From: Maribacter sp. MJ134
GTDB lineage: Bacteria; Bacteroidota; Bacteroidia; Flavobacteriales; Flavobacteriaceae
Length of the DNA stretch: 64,000 nucleotides
Reading direction: 5' to 3'
NCBI RefSeq assembly: GCF_003970695.1
Contig: NZ_CP034570.1
Location: forward strand, 2,852,001-2,916,000
The notes under the pieces were generated by a model. The model was not told where the DNA came from. It saw only the letters and a list, made by a program, of their open reading frames with translations, and ran no database searches. Below, piece by piece: positions 44,212 to 53,196 of the stretch (positions within the stretch are counted from its first letter, which is position 1; the number at the start of each line of letters is the position of its first letter). The translations under genes and the position numbers were made by a program.

Positions 44212-45543
44212 ATGAAAAGAAAGCTTCTCATTTTATTATGCTGCGTGCTTCCATTGGAAGCTGTCCTTTCACAAGAAATCATACCTGATAAAATTGCACT
44301 GCCAAGAACGCATACACAAGATGTATCGCTTTTATCAGAAGTAGATTTACTTTCGGTAAACCCGAAGGTCGATTCCATAATAACGAACGGTATAAAAAAT
44401 GAAGCTTTCCCAGGAGCACAAGTACTTGTTGCCGAAAAAGGGAAAATCATCTTCCACAAAGCTTATGGATTTCATACCTATGACAGTATTCAGCCCGTTG
44501 CTTTAAATGATCTTTACGATTTGGCATCGGTCACAAAAATTCTTGGTCCGCTACCAGCGTTGATGAAGTTGGTAGCTGAGGGCAAATTAGATTTAGATGC
44601 GCCTTTTAGTACCTATTGGAAACCGTGGCGGGGCGTAAAGAACAAGAAAAACATCACGCTTCGGGAAATTTTGGCCCATCAGGCCGGTTTAAAGCCTTAT
44701 ATCGTTTTTCTGAATCGTGTTTTAAATAAAAATGGCAAACCCAAGAATCGCTTTGTAAAAAAAGAGCGGAAGAAGCGGTTTGAAAAGGAAGCTTACGATG
44801 GAATCTATGTTAAGGATAGGTTCAAACGAAAAATGTCCCGTATCATAAACAGGTCCGAGGTATCTTCCGAAAAGAAATATGTCTATTCGGGTTTGACATT
44901 CCTTATTTTTCCTGAATTGATCCAACAATTAACGGGTATCTCCTACGAAGACTACGTGACAAAACATTTCTATGCCCCTATAGGCGCAAAAACTTTAGGG
45001 TTTTTACCCATGTCCAAGGGACTTTCAAATAGGATAGTCCCTACCGAGGTAGATACGCTTTTTCGCCATACCGTGACCAAGGGCTGGGTACATGATGAAA
45101 ATGCCGCGCTGCTGGGTGGTGTTTCCGGTAATGCCGGACTTTTTGGTACAGCAAACGACCTGGCAAAGATGATGCAACTGTACTTGGATTATGGAGTGTA
45201 TGATGGCGAAAGAATACTGCCAGAGAAAATCGTCAAAGAATTTACCAAGGAACAATATCCGGATAATGAAAATAGAAGAGGATTAGGTTTTGACAAGCCA
45301 CTCTTAGGTAATGCTTCGCTTCCCTTTTCTGAAGCCTATCCCGCACCTCAGGTAAGTCCTGAAAGTTTTGGACATAGCGGATTTACAGGTACTTTCGTAT
45401 GGGCAGACCCTTCAAACCAATTGGTATATATTTTCTTGTCCAACAGAGTGTACCCTTCGCGTAATCACAGAAAATTGTACGAGCTCAATATTCGCCCCGC
45501 AATACAGCAAGTCTTCTATAATGTACTCGCTAACTCAAATTAA
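44212..45543 (+). CDS. secreted serine hydrolase (class C beta-lactamase fold)
   Basis: A 443-residue protein with a signal peptide (LLILLCCVLPLEAVLSQ). The catalytic SxxK is in LYDLASVTKILGPLPA, the YxN-equivalent region reads KKYVYSGLTFLIF (Gly in place of Asn), and the third motif is GHSGFTGTFVWADPSN. The family contains esterases, D-amino-acid peptidases and lactamases, and is similar to the C-terminal half of Bacteroidota NagZ-type fusions. The substrate is unknown. It follows hemB by 52 nt and precedes the CNNM-type gene. Confidence 0.88.
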   Translation: MKRKLLILLCCVLPLEAVLSQEIIPDKIALPRTHTQDVSLLSEVDLLSVNPKVDSIITNGIKNEAFPGAQVLVAEKGKIIFHKAYGFHTYDSIQPVALNDLYDLASVTKILGPLPALMKLVAEGKLDLDAPFSTYWKPWRGVKNKKNITLREILAHQAGLKPYIVFLNRVLNKNGKPKNRFVKKERKKRFEKEAYDGIYVKDRFKRKMSRIINRSEVSSEKKYVYSGLTFLIFPELIQQLTGISYEDYVTKHFYAPIGAKTLGFLPMSKGLSNRIVPTEVDTLFRHTVTKGWVHDENAALLGGVSGNAGLFGTANDLAKMMQLYLDYGVYDGERILPEKIVKEFTKEQYPDNENRRGLGFDKPLLGNASLPFSEAYPAPQVSPESFGHSGFTGTFVWADPSNQLVYIFLSNRVYPSRNHRKLYELNIRPAIQQVFYNVLANSN

Positions 45544-45593
45544 GCAAGACACATACCTATTTTATTGGTATCTTAGTCCCAGAAAATGAACCT

Positions 45594-46724
45594 ATGGGAC
45601 TACTGGTATTCTATGCTGTTATTTCAATCTTTTTTTCCTTTCTGTGCTCCATATTGGAAGCCGTTCTACTAAGTATTACACCAACCTTCATCAATGTTAA
45701 AAAAAGGGAAGGCAAGTCATATGCCACTACTTTAGAAGAACTAAAGAAGGATGTGGACAAGCCTCTTATTGCCATACTGACCCTTAATACCATAGCACAT
45801 ACGGTAGGAGCCATACTCGTAGGTGTACAGGCAAAAGTGGCTTATGCAGAGCTATATGGCACTGAAAAAAGGGCTATATTCGGAATTGAGTTTTCGGAGG
45901 ACCTTATGGTCGGGGTGGTCTCTACCATTATGACCATTTTAATCCTAGTGGCTTCCGAAATCATACCTAAGACCATTGGTGCGACATACTGGAGGCAGCT
46001 ATCTAACTTTACCGCCAAAGCGTTGAATATTATGGTACTTGGCCTTAAATATACCGGACTTCTTTGGCTGTTGCAATTATTCACCCGTCTCGTAGGTGGC
46101 AAAGGACATCACGGTAGTGTACTGAGCAGAGAGGATTTTACGGTAATGACGGATATGGCCCACGAAGAAGGTGTCTTTGAAAAATCCGAATCCACCATTA
46201 TTAAGAATCTTCTGCGTTTTGACGAGGTATTGGTGAAGGATGTAATGACCCCAAGGGCCGTGATGAAAATTGCCTCGGAAGAGAAATCCATTCAGACCTT
46301 TTTTGAAGAAAATCCTAAGTTAAGATATTCTCGTATTCCTGTGTTTCAGGAAAAGATGGATAATATCACCGGTTTTGTGCTAAAAGATAATGTCTACGAA
46401 GAAATTATCAATAAGAACGGTGAGTTGCCCCTTGGTGAAATTAGAAGGGATATTCTAGTTACGAGAAGAAGTACCCCTATTCCCAAATTATTCGATATCC
46501 TTATCGCCAAAAGAGAGCATATTGCCTTGGTCGTTGACGAATACGGTTCTGTTGCCGGTCTTGTAACCATGGAAGATGTTATAGAGACCCTTTTAGGACT
46601 GGAGATTATGGACGAAAGTGATAATGTGGCGGACTTACAGCTCTTAGCGCGTAAGAATTGGCAAAGTAGGGCCAAGCAAGCGGGTGTTATAGAGCAAACT
46701 CCTGAAACTCCGAAAGGGGAATAA
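45594..46724 (+). CDS. CNNM/CorC-type transporter (DUF21 plus CBS pair)
   Basis: A 376-residue protein. The DUF21 membrane domain (about 1-170) begins VFYAVISIFFSFLCSILEAV and has LILVASEIIPKTIGATY. A CBS pair follows, with KDVMTPRAVMKI, LRYSRIPVFQEKMDNITGFV and HIALVVDEYGSVAGLVTMED. The usual C-terminal CorC_HlyC domain is absent, so this is a short variant. Members of the family handle Mg2+ or Co2+; the hemolysin label is historical. Confidence 0.9.
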   Translation: MGLLVFYAVISIFFSFLCSILEAVLLSITPTFINVKKREGKSYATTLEELKKDVDKPLIAILTLNTIAHTVGAILVGVQAKVAYAELYGTEKRAIFGIEFSEDLMVGVVSTIMTILILVASEIIPKTIGATYWRQLSNFTAKALNIMVLGLKYTGLLWLLQLFTRLVGGKGHHGSVLSREDFTVMTDMAHEEGVFEKSESTIIKNLLRFDEVLVKDVMTPRAVMKIASEEKSIQTFFEENPKLRYSRIPVFQEKMDNITGFVLKDNVYEEIINKNGELPLGEIRRDILVTRRSTPIPKLFDILIAKREHIALVVDEYGSVAGLVTMEDVIETLLGLEIMDESDNVADLQLLARKNWQSRAKQAGVIEQTPETPKGE

Positions 46725-46733
46725 CCGCAACTA

Positions 46734-47207
46734 ATGGAACAAGCCTTTATCCAAAGTCCGTTAGGTGTCACCAAATTAAAAGGCGATACCAATGGCCTAG
46801 TAGCCATTTCCGTTCTTAATTCCGAAGAAGCCCTAACAACCGTTATCCCTGCATGTTTAGAGGATGCCGCTTATCAGCTTAAAGAATATTTCGACGGAAA
46901 ACGCCAACACTTTGATTTAACGTTAAATCCCGTCGGTACCGATTTTCAGAAACGTGTTTGGAAAGCCTTGGCAGAGATTCCATACGGTAAAACGGTTTCT
47001 TACCTGGAACTCGCTAAAACCTTGGGTGATGTAAAAGCCATACGAGCCGTTGCGGCGGCCAATGGCAAAAATCCCTTATGGATCATAGTTCCTTGTCATA
47101 GGGTAATAGGAAGCGATGGTTCATTAACGGGATATGCTGGTGGTCTGCATCGCAAAAAATGGCTTTTAGAGCACGAAAGTCCGGTGAAACAACAATCGTT
47201 ATTCTAA
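46734..47207 (+). CDS. ogt: methylated-DNA-protein-cysteine methyltransferase
   Basis: A 157-residue O6-alkylguanine DNA alkyltransferase. The acceptor motif IVPCHRVIGSDGSLTGYAGG and the upstream helix-turn-helix region VWKALAEIPYGKTVSYLELA with IRAVAAANGKNP are complete. It repairs O6-alkylguanine by suicidal transfer to the PCHR cysteine. It begins 9 nt after the CNNM-type gene and is probably on the same transcript. Confidence 0.95.
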   Translation: MEQAFIQSPLGVTKLKGDTNGLVAISVLNSEEALTTVIPACLEDAAYQLKEYFDGKRQHFDLTLNPVGTDFQKRVWKALAEIPYGKTVSYLELAKTLGDVKAIRAVAAANGKNPLWIIVPCHRVIGSDGSLTGYAGGLHRKKWLLEHESPVKQQSLF

Positions 47208-47440
47208 TTTTTGGAGACTATCTGGTCGGTTTTTCACATTAGGTAGCTAACAAACGTACGCCCTACTACACTTCATCCCAATTTTTGTCCGTGTTAACGC
47301 AACAAATTAGAATTATAAGTTAAGGACTTAGGTGTAAAACAAACCGGGGAGTCTATTCCCTGAAAATTTTCAGTATTACCTTTACAAAGAAATAGTTCGC
47401 AATAATTGCCTATTTTCATGGGACTAATTCGCTCTCCAAA

Positions 47441-49852
47441 ATGAAATATTTCAAATTTCTAGTTTCTCTTATGCTCACCGCTGCCGTTTTTTACGGTCTA
47501 AATACCAAGATTGGCCCGGCACCACCGATTGGAAAGTTTCTTAATCCGTATACCGGAATATGGCAGAACGAAAAAGACGATGCCATTACGGGGACCATAG
47601 AAATAAAAGGTCTAAAGGAGAAAGTGACCGTGCATTACGACGCACAACTGATACCACATATTTTTGCACAAAACGATACCGATCTCTATAAAGCGCAAGG
47701 CTACATTACCGCTAAACATCGCCTTTGGCAGATGGAATTTCAGACCTATGCAGCTGCTGGGCGTTTATCTGAGATAATTGGCGATGCTGCTCTTGATTAC
47801 GATAGGCAAGAACGTAGAAGAGGTATGGGTTTTGGGGCGGAACAAGCCATAATAAAGATGAAAGAAGACCCGGAAACGGCAGCTTATATAAAGGCTTATG
47901 CGGAGGGTGTAAACAACTATATCAACCAACTACAGCCCAAAGACTTCCCGGTTGAATATAAATTATTGGATTATGTTCCGGAACCATGGACGGTTAAAAA
48001 AACAGCCCTTTTGTTAATGTATATGACAAAGGATTTATCAGGGTTTGACTCGGATTTAGAAAATACCAATGCCTTACGTTTATTCGGAAAAGAACGTTTT
48101 GATTTGCTGTTCCCCGATTTTTTTGAGGTCAACGACCCTGTAATTCCAAAAGAAACAGACTGGAGTCACATCGATGTGCCTATGACAAAAACACCGGAAA
48201 GTGAATTGCCCTTGGATACCATTACTAGTACTATGGACAAACCACACCCTGATAACGGCAGTAACAATTGGGCCGTTTCGGGTCGAAAATCCTATTCTGG
48301 GAACCCTATTTTGGCCAATGACCCTCATCTAGGGCTAAATCTACCGTCCATTTGGTTCGTAATGCAACTAAGTACACCAGAACATAATGCCTTTGGGGCC
48401 ACCCTACCCGGAGCCTTGGGCGTTATCTCAGGATTCAACAATCATATTTCTTGGGGAGAAACCAACGCCACGAGAGACGTATTGGATTGGTATAAAATTG
48501 AATTTAAAGACGATAAGCGTACTCATTACAAGTATGGAGAGGCATGGAAAGAGGTCAACATCAGAGTAGAAGAAATTAAGATAAAAGGTAAGGAACCTTT
48601 TAAGGATTCGGTACGCTACACGCATCATGGCCCTGTAGCGTATGACATTAATTTCAAAGGAGATAATGGACGTGCAGGCTATGCTATGAAATGGATAGGA
48701 CATATTGGTGGAAACAACCAAAAAACCTTCTTAGCCTTGAACAAAGCACATAATTATGAAGAATATGCTGCGGCATTGACGCATTATAGTGCTCCCGCCC
48801 AAAATTTTGTATTCGCTTCTACCCAAGGTGATATTGCCCTTTGGATACAAGGAAAATTTCCGAACAAATGGAAGGGACAAGGAAAATTCTTGATGGACGG
48901 TAGCAACCCTGAAAATGATTGGCAAAGCTTTATTCCCCAACCCTTTAATGCCCATACCAAAAACCCGGAAAGAGGATTTGTAAGTTCTGCCAACCAGCAT
49001 CCCGTAGAGCAAACGTATCCCTATTATGTCTTTAATGACGGTTATGAAACCTATAGGAATAGGGTGATCAATGAATTTTTTCGAAGTAAAGAAACTTTTT
49101 CCATTCAAGATTTCAAGGACCTGCACAACAATAATTATAACCTAAAGGCTGCAGAACTTATTCCGTATGCTTTGGAAAACATGGATACCAATATGCTTAA
49201 CGCTGAAGAGATAACTGTTTTAGAACAATTGAAAAACTGGAATTTTTATAACGATACCGAGGCACTAGGGCCAAGTATTTGGAGGAATTGGTGGGGTAAA
49301 CTCTATACTATGGTTTGGGACGAGTTTAGCGTGGAAGACGTGGCGTTGGACGCTCCGTTTACCTATCAAACCATACATATGCTTAAGACTATGGGAGAAG
49401 ATCCGTTCATGGATATAGTAGCGACTCCGGAAACAGAGCATGCGAAAGATCTGTTCCTTTTAAGCTTTAAGGAAGCGGTAAAATCCCTAACGGAGTGGAA
49501 ATCAGAAAATGGTGAGTACAATTGGCGCAACTATAAAAGCACTAGCGTAGGGCATCTGTTGCAAGGTCTACCCGCTTTCTCCAGAACCAATCTCCCGATT
49601 GGGGGAGGCAGAAATATTGTAAATGCAACTTCCGAAAGGCACGGACCTTCTTGGCGTATGATCGTAGAGATGAGTTCGCCTCCAAAAGCTTTGGGCATCT
49701 ATCCAGGTGGGCAATCCGGGAATCCAGGTAGTAAGTTCTATGATGATTTTATAGATGTATGGGCGGCAGGCGAATATCATAGTCTCCATTACCTACAGAA
49801 CGATACAGAGACCGATGCCGTAATTGCTACGCAAACCTTAACACCAAACTAA
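47441..49852 (+). CDS. penicillin acylase family protein
   Basis: An 803-residue Ntn hydrolase precursor of the S45 family. An N-terminal hydrophobic segment (LVSLMLTAAVFYGLN) suggests export. The autoprocessing site is GSNNWAVSGRKSYSG; by analogy, cleavage before a Ser near residue 281 would give alpha and beta subunits. Later blocks ANDPHLGLNLPSIW and GFNNHISWGETNATRDV are typical. Members cleave penicillins, acyl-homoserine lactones or other amides, so quorum quenching is possible but unshown. The three-TM gene starts on the next base after its stop. Confidence 0.92.
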   Translation: MKYFKFLVSLMLTAAVFYGLNTKIGPAPPIGKFLNPYTGIWQNEKDDAITGTIEIKGLKEKVTVHYDAQLIPHIFAQNDTDLYKAQGYITAKHRLWQMEFQTYAAAGRLSEIIGDAALDYDRQERRRGMGFGAEQAIIKMKEDPETAAYIKAYAEGVNNYINQLQPKDFPVEYKLLDYVPEPWTVKKTALLLMYMTKDLSGFDSDLENTNALRLFGKERFDLLFPDFFEVNDPVIPKETDWSHIDVPMTKTPESELPLDTITSTMDKPHPDNGSNNWAVSGRKSYSGNPILANDPHLGLNLPSIWFVMQLSTPEHNAFGATLPGALGVISGFNNHISWGETNATRDVLDWYKIEFKDDKRTHYKYGEAWKEVNIRVEEIKIKGKEPFKDSVRYTHHGPVAYDINFKGDNGRAGYAMKWIGHIGGNNQKTFLALNKAHNYEEYAAALTHYSAPAQNFVFASTQGDIALWIQGKFPNKWKGQGKFLMDGSNPENDWQSFIPQPFNAHTKNPERGFVSSANQHPVEQTYPYYVFNDGYETYRNRVINEFFRSKETFSIQDFKDLHNNNYNLKAAELIPYALENMDTNMLNAEEITVLEQLKNWNFYNDTEALGPSIWRNWWGKLYTMVWDEFSVEDVALDAPFTYQTIHMLKTMGEDPFMDIVATPETEHAKDLFLLSFKEAVKSLTEWKSENGEYNWRNYKSTSVGHLLQGLPAFSRTNLPIGGGRNIVNATSERHGPSWRMIVEMSSPPKALGIYPGGQSGNPGSKFYDDFIDVWAAGEYHSLHYLQNDTETDAVIATQTLTPN

Positions 49853-50209
49853 ATGAACTCCAAAAAAATAAATTTTGCTGTAACACTTGTTCTAGCCTTG
49901 GCTTTTTCGTTTTTCCTACCGTGGTGGTCGGTAATGTTGGCCGCGTTTATCACGGCGTTCCGATTACCTCTAAAAGGTATTAGCGTATTTCTAATACCTT
50001 TCCTTGCCATTTCATTGTTCTGGGGTATTTACGCATACCTTTTGGCAAGTGAGAATAGTTTTATCCTTTCAAAGAAAATAGCTGTACTATTACCATTGAA
50101 AGGTAGCCCGTACCTTTTGATTTTGGTTACAGCCGTAGTTGGTGGTTTAGCGGCCGGGATAGCTGCAATTTTTGGCAAACAATGTCAACTACTGTTGAGA
50201 AAGAAATAA
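49853..50209 (+). CDS. small three-TM membrane protein
   Basis: A 118-residue protein with about four hydrophobic stretches (about 7-35, 40-62, 70-80, 85-108) and a basic C-terminus (LLLRKK). There is no recognised domain. Its ATG directly follows the stop of the penicillin acylase gene (TAAATG), so the two are translationally coupled and it may act with the acylase at the membrane. Convergent with the lipoprotein gene 7 bp downstream. Confidence 0.78.
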   Translation: MNSKKINFAVTLVLALAFSFFLPWWSVMLAAFITAFRLPLKGISVFLIPFLAISLFWGIYAYLLASENSFILSKKIAVLLPLKGSPYLLILVTAVVGGLAAGIAAIFGKQCQLLLRKK

Positions 50210-50216
50210 GATTTGC

Positions 50217-51329
50217 CTACTCTATAAAATACACGGGTACAAAATTCAACTCTACGTTCTCTAGTAGTTTACCTTCATCAGAAATTACCATTGCCCCTCC
50301 TCGTAATTGACTATCGTTCGTAAACTCGCTGTAGGACACTAGGAAAAACCTTTCCTTAGCATTGTACTGTTGACTAAAAATGTTGATAGAAATGTCATTT
50401 GCTATCTCTACTTCGCTTATTAGATTAGGCAAATCAATGATACTATTGGTGCTGGTGGCCAAATCATAGATAGCAGGTCCCCGCTCTATGCTAAAAGGCT
50501 GTGAATACTCAAACTCATAATAAAATTTATTATCGATAAGTTTTGCGTTGATGGGTCCCGGATTAAAACGTTGGCTTAAGGTAGGCGAAAATTCTTGAAC
50601 CCTGTCTAAAGTATTAAAATCTAAAATGTCCAACGTGGTGTTTGCCTCAGAAGAAAATTTAAAGACCGCCAAATCGCCATTATCGTCGATTAAAATACTT
50701 GGAGCATCGTTGCCAAAGGACAAGGTCTGCTGTATGACATTTGTTTCCGTTTCGTAGACGCCTATCTTGTATTCCAAAGCGTTGGTTCTGTAGGTAACGA
50801 ACAACTTGCCGTTATGGTACAAAGGAGGATAAAGTGTATTGATGTTAAATTCTAGCGAAAGGTCGGTGCCCTCTAATGTGTTTAAAGTAATATTACGAAT
50901 AGCAAGGTTCGTTGTTCCTTGCGGGTTGTAGAACCCGAAGAACACGGAGGTATCATTATTTGTTCCCCAAACAATAGATCGGGCCGAGGTATTTGTATAA
51001 AAATCGTTGTAGACTTGAACTTCGTCAGTGTCCACATTTTTTTGGAACAAAGAGAATTTTCCGGAATCGAATGAATAAAAGGAGAGCGTTGAACCACTCT
51101 GCCTTAAGGTCAAGTAGTTGGTGTTAACCCCAATTTCGTTGGTAAGGTTGGTTTCAACCGTGCTGTCTAGCGTTCCGTCGTGGCGATATTGAAAAACAGC
51201 ATCCCGGTTGACTCCAATTAGTTCAAAACTAATTCTTTCTTCAACCTCGACGGTTGCCATATCGTCTTCTTTTGAGCAACTCAACAAGAAAAGACAGCAA
51301 AAGAAGAAAACTAAATAGAAATTACGCAT
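50217..51329 (-). CDS. propeller-like lipoprotein of unknown function
   Basis: A 370-residue lipoprotein. The start at 51329 (MRNFYLVFFFCCLFLLSCSK) puts the lipobox Cys at residue 18; an upstream in-frame start at 51359 lacks a proper signal. The body is beta-rich with repeated units that read like propeller blades (for example LTLRQSGSTLSFYSFDSGK, PPLYHNGKLFVTYRTN, ILIDDNGDLAVFKF). I recognise no family. Confidence 0.75.
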   Translation of the reverse strand: MRNFYLVFFFCCLFLLSCSKEDDMATVEVEERISFELIGVNRDAVFQYRHDGTLDSTVETNLTNEIGVNTNYLTLRQSGSTLSFYSFDSGKFSLFQKNVDTDEVQVYNDFYTNTSARSIVWGTNNDTSVFFGFYNPQGTTNLAIRNITLNTLEGTDLSLEFNINTLYPPLYHNGKLFVTYRTNALEYKIGVYETETNVIQQTLSFGNDAPSILIDDNGDLAVFKFSSEANTTLDILDFNTLDRVQEFSPTLSQRFNPGPINAKLIDNKFYYEFEYSQPFSIERGPAIYDLATSTNSIIDLPNLISEVEIANDISINIFSQQYNAKERFFLVSYSEFTNDSQLRGGAMVISDEGKLLENVELNFVPVYFIE

Positions 51330-51467
51330 GTCATAGATGGTTTTGTACCATGCAAACAAGTCAATTTCGCATACCTAATTAGATGTGCGAACCGGACTCA
51401 ATTTCATAGCAAAAATTTTTGTCAACGAGGAAGATACAATATTATTCGAAGGCTAAGTTGACGATCT

Positions 51468-51493
51468 TATTAAATTAATGCATTAATTTAATA
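51468..51493. promoter_or_regulatory. 26-bp perfect palindrome
   Basis: TATTAAATTAATG directly joined to CATTAATTTAATA makes a perfect, spacer-free 26-bp palindrome. It lies in the divergent region between the lipoprotein gene (start 51329) and the exonuclease gene (start 51517), 24 bp before the latter. Operator or cruciform; the function is unknown. Confidence 0.6.
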
Positions 51494-51516
51494 GCACTAA
51501 CCATAAATTTAATGCC

Positions 51517-52230
51517 ATGTTACAAAAGATTAACTTGGAAAATATCTTATTTCTGGATATTGAAACCGTTCCCGAAAAGGAAAATTTTGAAGATTTGGAT
51601 GACGCTAAAAAAGAACTCTGGGACCAAAAATCGCGCTACCAAAGAAAAGACGATTACACCCCCGAAGAATTTTACGATCGTGCGGGTATCTGGGCAGAGT
51701 TTGGAACAATAGTATGTATTTCTGTAGGTTATTTTAGTTTAAACGGTGATTCCAAAACGTTTCGGGTAACCAGTTTTCAAGGTGGTGAGGTAAAATTACT
51801 GAAGGAATTTAAAAACCTCTTAAACAGTCATTTTAATCAACCGAAACACTTGCTATGTGCACATAATGGAAAAGAATTTGATTTCCCCTATATCGCAAGA
51901 AGAATGATTATCCACGGTATATCATTACCCTACAAACTGGATTTGTTCGGAAAAAAACCATGGGAAGTACCACATTTGGACACCATGGAACTTTGGAAGT
52001 TCGGTGATTACAAACACTATACTTCTCTAAAACTTATGGCCCATATTCTGGGAATCCCGTCACCAAAGGAAGATATAGACGGTAGTATGGTGCGCGACGT
52101 CTTTTATGAAGAGAAGGATATTGACCGCATAGTAAACTATTGCGAGCTAGACGTAGTTACCACCGCACAGGTATTCTTGAAAATGAGAAATGACCCTGTA
52201 TTAAATGATAATGAAATTAAAAACGTATAA
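51517..52230 (+). CDS. DEDD-type 3'-5' exonuclease
   Basis: A 237-residue ribonuclease-H-like exonuclease (PolB_N/Rv2179c-like group). The acidic residues are visible as LFLDIETVP (Exo I), CAHNGKEFDFPYIARRM (Exo II), and RIVNYCELDVVTTAQVFLKM (Exo III, with YCELD). The substrate, RNA or DNA, cannot be read from the sequence. It starts 24 bp after a large palindrome, and its 3' end overlaps an open frame leading into the SH3-like gene. Confidence 0.9.
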   Translation: MLQKINLENILFLDIETVPEKENFEDLDDAKKELWDQKSRYQRKDDYTPEEFYDRAGIWAEFGTIVCISVGYFSLNGDSKTFRVTSFQGGEVKLLKEFKNLLNSHFNQPKHLLCAHNGKEFDFPYIARRMIIHGISLPYKLDLFGKKPWEVPHLDTMELWKFGDYKHYTSLKLMAHILGIPSPKEDIDGSMVRDVFYEEKDIDRIVNYCELDVVTTAQVFLKMRNDPVLNDNEIKNV

Positions 52231-52255
52231 TGGCGTTCTATTTAAAAAACATCCC

Positions 52256-53119
52256 ATGGTTAAACAAATAGGTCTGGTATTAATATTTTGTCTCGCTTTT
52301 CAAGTAAGCGCGCAAGAAATTCTTTACGTACATGCAGATAATGGACTTATTATTAGAAAAGAGCCTACAAGAAAGGGAGATAAGACAGGAAAACTAGATT
52401 ATGGAGCGTCAGTCCGCATCGTTCAACGAACCAACTTTCCCTTAAGTATTTTAGATGATGGCGAGACAATTAATGGTGTTTGGGTAGAAATTGAAGACCT
52501 TGGTCAATCCTATCCCAAAAAGAAAGGCTATGTATTCGATGGGTATCTTAAAGAAGATGCTCCACCACAACGAATTCAGCTTGTTTTTAATGATTTCGTT
52601 TTTCAAATGGACGAAATCGTTGTTTGGGATACAAAAGAAGAGCTGGCAAAAGTTCATAAAGATCGTGCTCAAGTTTCAGTAGAATTGGGGGAGTCCCCAG
52701 AAGGTAAAAAGTTTTACTTAAAAAATCACGACTATGAAAAAATAGAGGTATACCAGCGTTTTGAAAATAGTATAACTATTATGAACGAAGGACCACACTG
52801 TGACTTAACGGAATGGAAGCACTATGACTCACCATGGCAAAAACTAAAACTCCAAGAAGGAAGTAATTCATTCATGACCACTACATACGCTCCAGAAGAT
52901 TGGCAAAAATTTATACCTGTTGATATGGCAGAACTTAAACTAGCGGTAAAAAACAATTGTCAAGAACACTGGTTAGATTTATTAATGAATGTAAAAGATG
53001 TAAACGACTATCCTATTGACGTATCAATGAGTAGAATTTTTTTAAAATTAATTTTGACTGACAAAAATAAAGTGACTAACGAAAAGCTAATTGTTTTTAA
53101 TATTCCCATGGGTTGTTAA
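52256..53119 (+). CDS. exported SH3b-domain protein
   Basis: A 287-residue protein with a signal peptide (MVKQIGLVLIFCLAFQVSAQ). An N-terminal bacterial SH3-like domain is suggested by YVHADNGLIIRKEPTRKGDK and GKLDYGASVRIVQRTNF, with the GVWVEIEDL and KKGYVFDGYL blades. The C-terminal 180 residues are unassigned. The start at 52256 is chosen because it begins the signal peptide; the frame opens upstream at 52205, inside the exonuclease gene. It is A+T-richer by eye than its neighbours. Confidence 0.72.
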   Translation: MVKQIGLVLIFCLAFQVSAQEILYVHADNGLIIRKEPTRKGDKTGKLDYGASVRIVQRTNFPLSILDDGETINGVWVEIEDLGQSYPKKKGYVFDGYLKEDAPPQRIQLVFNDFVFQMDEIVVWDTKEELAKVHKDRAQVSVELGESPEGKKFYLKNHDYEKIEVYQRFENSITIMNEGPHCDLTEWKHYDSPWQKLKLQEGSNSFMTTTYAPEDWQKFIPVDMAELKLAVKNNCQEHWLDLLMNVKDVNDYPIDVSMSRIFLKLILTDKNKVTNEKLIVFNIPMGC

Positions 53120-53196
53120 AGTAATAAGCCTTCCAATATAACAAACTGAAAGGCCTATATTGAGTAGTAATTTTACTTTGGGGGAACTACCTTTCT

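Noticed and set aside
47360-47373. 14-bp palindrome CTGAAAATTTTCAG before penicillin acylase
   Set aside because: Too short and A+T-rich to stand out from chance in this composition, with no supporting context.
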